Below, piece after piece: positions 62,724 through 64,000 of a stretch of DNA of 64,000 nt (the first letter of the stretch is position 1; each line of letters opens with the position of its first letter). The translations under genes and the position numbers were made by a program. Under the pieces are notes generated by a model. It was not told the DNA's origin. It saw nothing but the letters and a program-made list of their open reading frames with translations, and did no database searches. Source of the DNA: Negativicutes bacterium (GTDB lineage: Bacteria; Bacillota; JAAYKD01); assembly GCA_021372785.1 (NCBI GenBank), contig JAJFTT010000071.1, positions 1-64,000 on the forward strand, written 5' to 3'.

Positions 62724-63389
62724 TTATGCTTCCTCCTCCGCTTTACGATAATGACCCTGTTCCGTTTCCATAGAATCTGCGAGCAAACGGGTAGCAATCG
62801 TTTTTGAAATCATACCGACTACTTTCCAGGAGCGTTTCAAATCTTTATCGGCAGCTCTGACCACAGGCAGAGCATCGGTTTCATATTCAATCAGTTTTTT
62901 CACGGCCAGGAAAACCGTATCTTCTTCAAAAACAGCAATCAGTTGATTGAGGCGTGTCATCACCATACCAATTGGCAGTTTATTTAAATCACCGCCGCCC
63001 ATGGTCGATTTCAGCAGATCATTGCGTGAAATTGCTCCCACTAAGAGATCCTTTTCATCGACGACAAACAGCATATCCGCGTTTTCCAAAAAAATAGTAA
63101 CGACGGCATCATAAACACAGCTATTCTCGCGCACGACGACGGCAGGACCCAGGATGTCGCGCACACGCAAAGCACTGACATTACGTTGATTAGCGGGATA
63201 ACTCAGACCTGTAAAATAGTAACCGACCTTCGGTTTCGCACTTAAAATACCGGACCGCACCAGAAATGTTAAGTCGGGCCGCAGTGTTGTTTTTTTCATT
63301 TCCATCCGTCGGGCGATTTCCTCGGCGGTTAAGGGGCCATCGTTGCGCAACATGGAGACCAAACGATCCTGCCTCTCTGTCAGTTGCAT
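62724..63389 (-). CDS. CcpN-like transcriptional regulator with HTH and two CBS domains
   Basis: 221 residues. An N-terminal winged-helix (LTERQDRLVSMLRNDGPLTAEEIARRMEMKKTTLRPDLTFLVRSGIL) is followed by two CBS domains (SALRVRDILGPAVVVRENSCVYDAVVTIF...DMLFVVDEKDLLVGAISRNDLLK and a second, DTVFLAVKKLIEYETDALPVV). CcpN in Bacillus represses gluconeogenic genes; the neighbouring PpsR gene, one base downstream, supports a shared role. AAAGGAGAGGTG precedes the ATG. Confidence 0.88.
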   Translation of the reverse strand: MQLTERQDRLVSMLRNDGPLTAEEIARRMEMKKTTLRPDLTFLVRSGILSAKPKVGYYFTGLSYPANQRNVSALRVRDILGPAVVVRENSCVYDAVVTIFLENADMLFVVDEKDLLVGAISRNDLLKSTMGGGDLNKLPIGMVMTRLNQLIAVFEEDTVFLAVKKLIEYETDALPVVRAADKDLKRSWKVVGMISKTIATRLLADSMETEQGHYRKAEEEA

Positions 63390-63522
63390 AGCACACCTCT
63401 CCTTTATCCTGCACGTTATATCTTTCTATTTAACATCACATTGCAAAAATCCTTCTTCATTGTGCTATTTCATTGAGAGTATAATCGTTTTAAGCCCTTA
63501 GAATATCTTTCCAGTACATCAC

Positions 63523-63549
63523 AAAAGGCAGACGGTGCGTCTGCCTTTT
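63523..63549. terminator. Terminator after the DUF4342 gene
   Basis: AAAAGGCAGAC-GGTGC-GTCTGCCTTTT, a perfect stem usable in both directions. It starts about 14 bases after the DUF4342 stop (minus strand). Confidence 0.85.
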
Positions 63550-63562
63550 GTGCATGCAATAA

Positions 63563-64000
63563 CTATTCAGGCTTCTTCGCTTCGGGAGAAACCGCTTCTT
63601 CTTTGCAGTCACTTGTGCAGGACTCTTCCTCCGGCACGCCGTTCATTTTCGCTTCCGTCACCTTTTCCGCACATTTTTGATCGGCGCAGGGTTCGGCATT
63701 TTTCTTTGGACGTTCCACTTCAATGGTCACCTGCGCAAAGAGCGCGGCAATTGCGCCGATGGCAGCCAACTGCGGCAATAAGATCACGCCGGCGCTGCCT
63801 AAAGTAACCGGAATTTCCAGAATGACTTTGTCACCCTGTCTGATGCGAATCTTGCTCGCATTGCCTTCGGCCAACAATGCTTTGATTTTATCAATCACGT
63901 CACTGCCGCGGGCGACAATTTCTTCTTTCCATTGATCGGCTGCTGCGGTTTGTTTTTCCACCCGGTGTGTTCTTTTCCCTTTTTTCTTTTCTTCCAGATG
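63563..64000 (-). CDS. DUF4342 domain protein, 5' end outside the window
   Basis: The visible 132-residue frame from a GTG at 63961 has no convincing ribosome binding site, and the frame stays open to the window edge (reading ...LEEKKKGKRTHR before the GTG). DUF4342 proteins usually start with a UBA-like helical segment, so the true start is probably beyond base 64000. The visible part has WKEEIVARGSDVIDKIKALLAEGN, RIRQGDKVILEIPVTLGSAGVILLPQLAAIGAIAALFAQVTIEVE (one membrane-like stretch), then a charged tail with four cysteines. Function unknown. Confidence 0.72.
   Translation of the reverse strand, partial: HLEEKKKGKRTHRVEKQTAAADQWKEEIVARGSDVIDKIKALLAEGNASKIRIRQGDKVILEIPVTLGSAGVILLPQLAAIGAIAALFAQVTIEVERPKKNAEPCADQKCAEKVTEAKMNGVPEEESCTSDCKEEAVSPEAKKPE

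Overview
The window reads as a piece of a low-to-medium G+C Bacillota (Firmicutes) chromosome, most like an anaerobic, amino-acid-fermenting member of the Clostridia. The signs are AGGAGG-type ribosome binding sites, tRNA-sensing T-boxes upstream of pheST and alaS, an L20-type leader before infC-rpmI-rplT, an IspH-S1 fusion protein, MutS2, TrmK, Der next to a DUF512 protein, and a complete selenium-dependent glycine reductase locus. I do not name a species. Nearly all genes lie on the minus strand.

Layout. 1-180: a strong minus-strand promoter and leader that look like the start of an rRNA operon lying just outside the window. 0.2-3.5 kb: greA, dusB and a plus-strand M20 amidohydrolase. 3.7-7.4 kb: a plus-strand ABC exporter (one ATPase, two ABC-2 permeases). 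7.4-9.7 kb: a patch marked by mobile DNA, with a MITE-like repeat, a membrane-anchored polysaccharide deacetylase, the 3' remnant of an IS1182-type transposase and a second copy of the repeat hairpin.

9.7-24 kb is the metabolic centre. It holds the selenocysteine tRNA (selC), selB, selA, then grdD-grdC-grdB-grdA-grdE-trxA-trxB-grdX, all read right to left behind a tandem glycine riboswitch, and beyond that cutC and selD. Three genes are read through an in-frame UGA as selenocysteine: grdA, grdB and selD itself. Glycine is sensed by the leader RNA and reduced by the selenoprotein complex GrdA/GrdB-GrdE with electrons from the thioredoxin system; GrdC/GrdD release acetyl phosphate. SelA, SelB, SelC and SelD supply the selenocysteine needed to make the complex, so enzyme and cofactor machinery sit together in 14 kb.

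24-30 kb: an amidohydrolase, a plus-strand alanyl-tRNA editing protein (AlaX type) with a small NusG-II protein, an LCP-family cell-wall protein and a DEAD-box helicase. 30-38.7 kb: mutS2, a U32 peptidase, pheT (lacking the usual inserted tRNA-binding domain), pheS and a phenylalanine T-box. 38.7-46.8 kb: an RNA methyltransferase, rplT-rpmI-infC with leader, glyS, trpS, trmL and alaS with T-box. 46.9-56.1 kb: a dense housekeeping run, gpsA, der, a DUF512 protein, ispH-S1, plsC, cmk, a BaiN/HI0933-type flavoprotein and rluB. 56.3-58.6 kb: two tRNA clusters (Gln-Ala-Glu-Tyr and Asn-CAU-Glu-Val) flanking rnpB and trmK. 58.6-64 kb: rpoD, dnaG, the PPDK regulator ppsR, a CcpN-like CBS regulator and a DUF4342 protein that runs off the right edge.

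Many start codons given here differ from the longest open frame. I moved them where a clear Shine-Dalgarno sequence or a known family length supported it (for example grdA GTG, grdD TTG, infC ATC).
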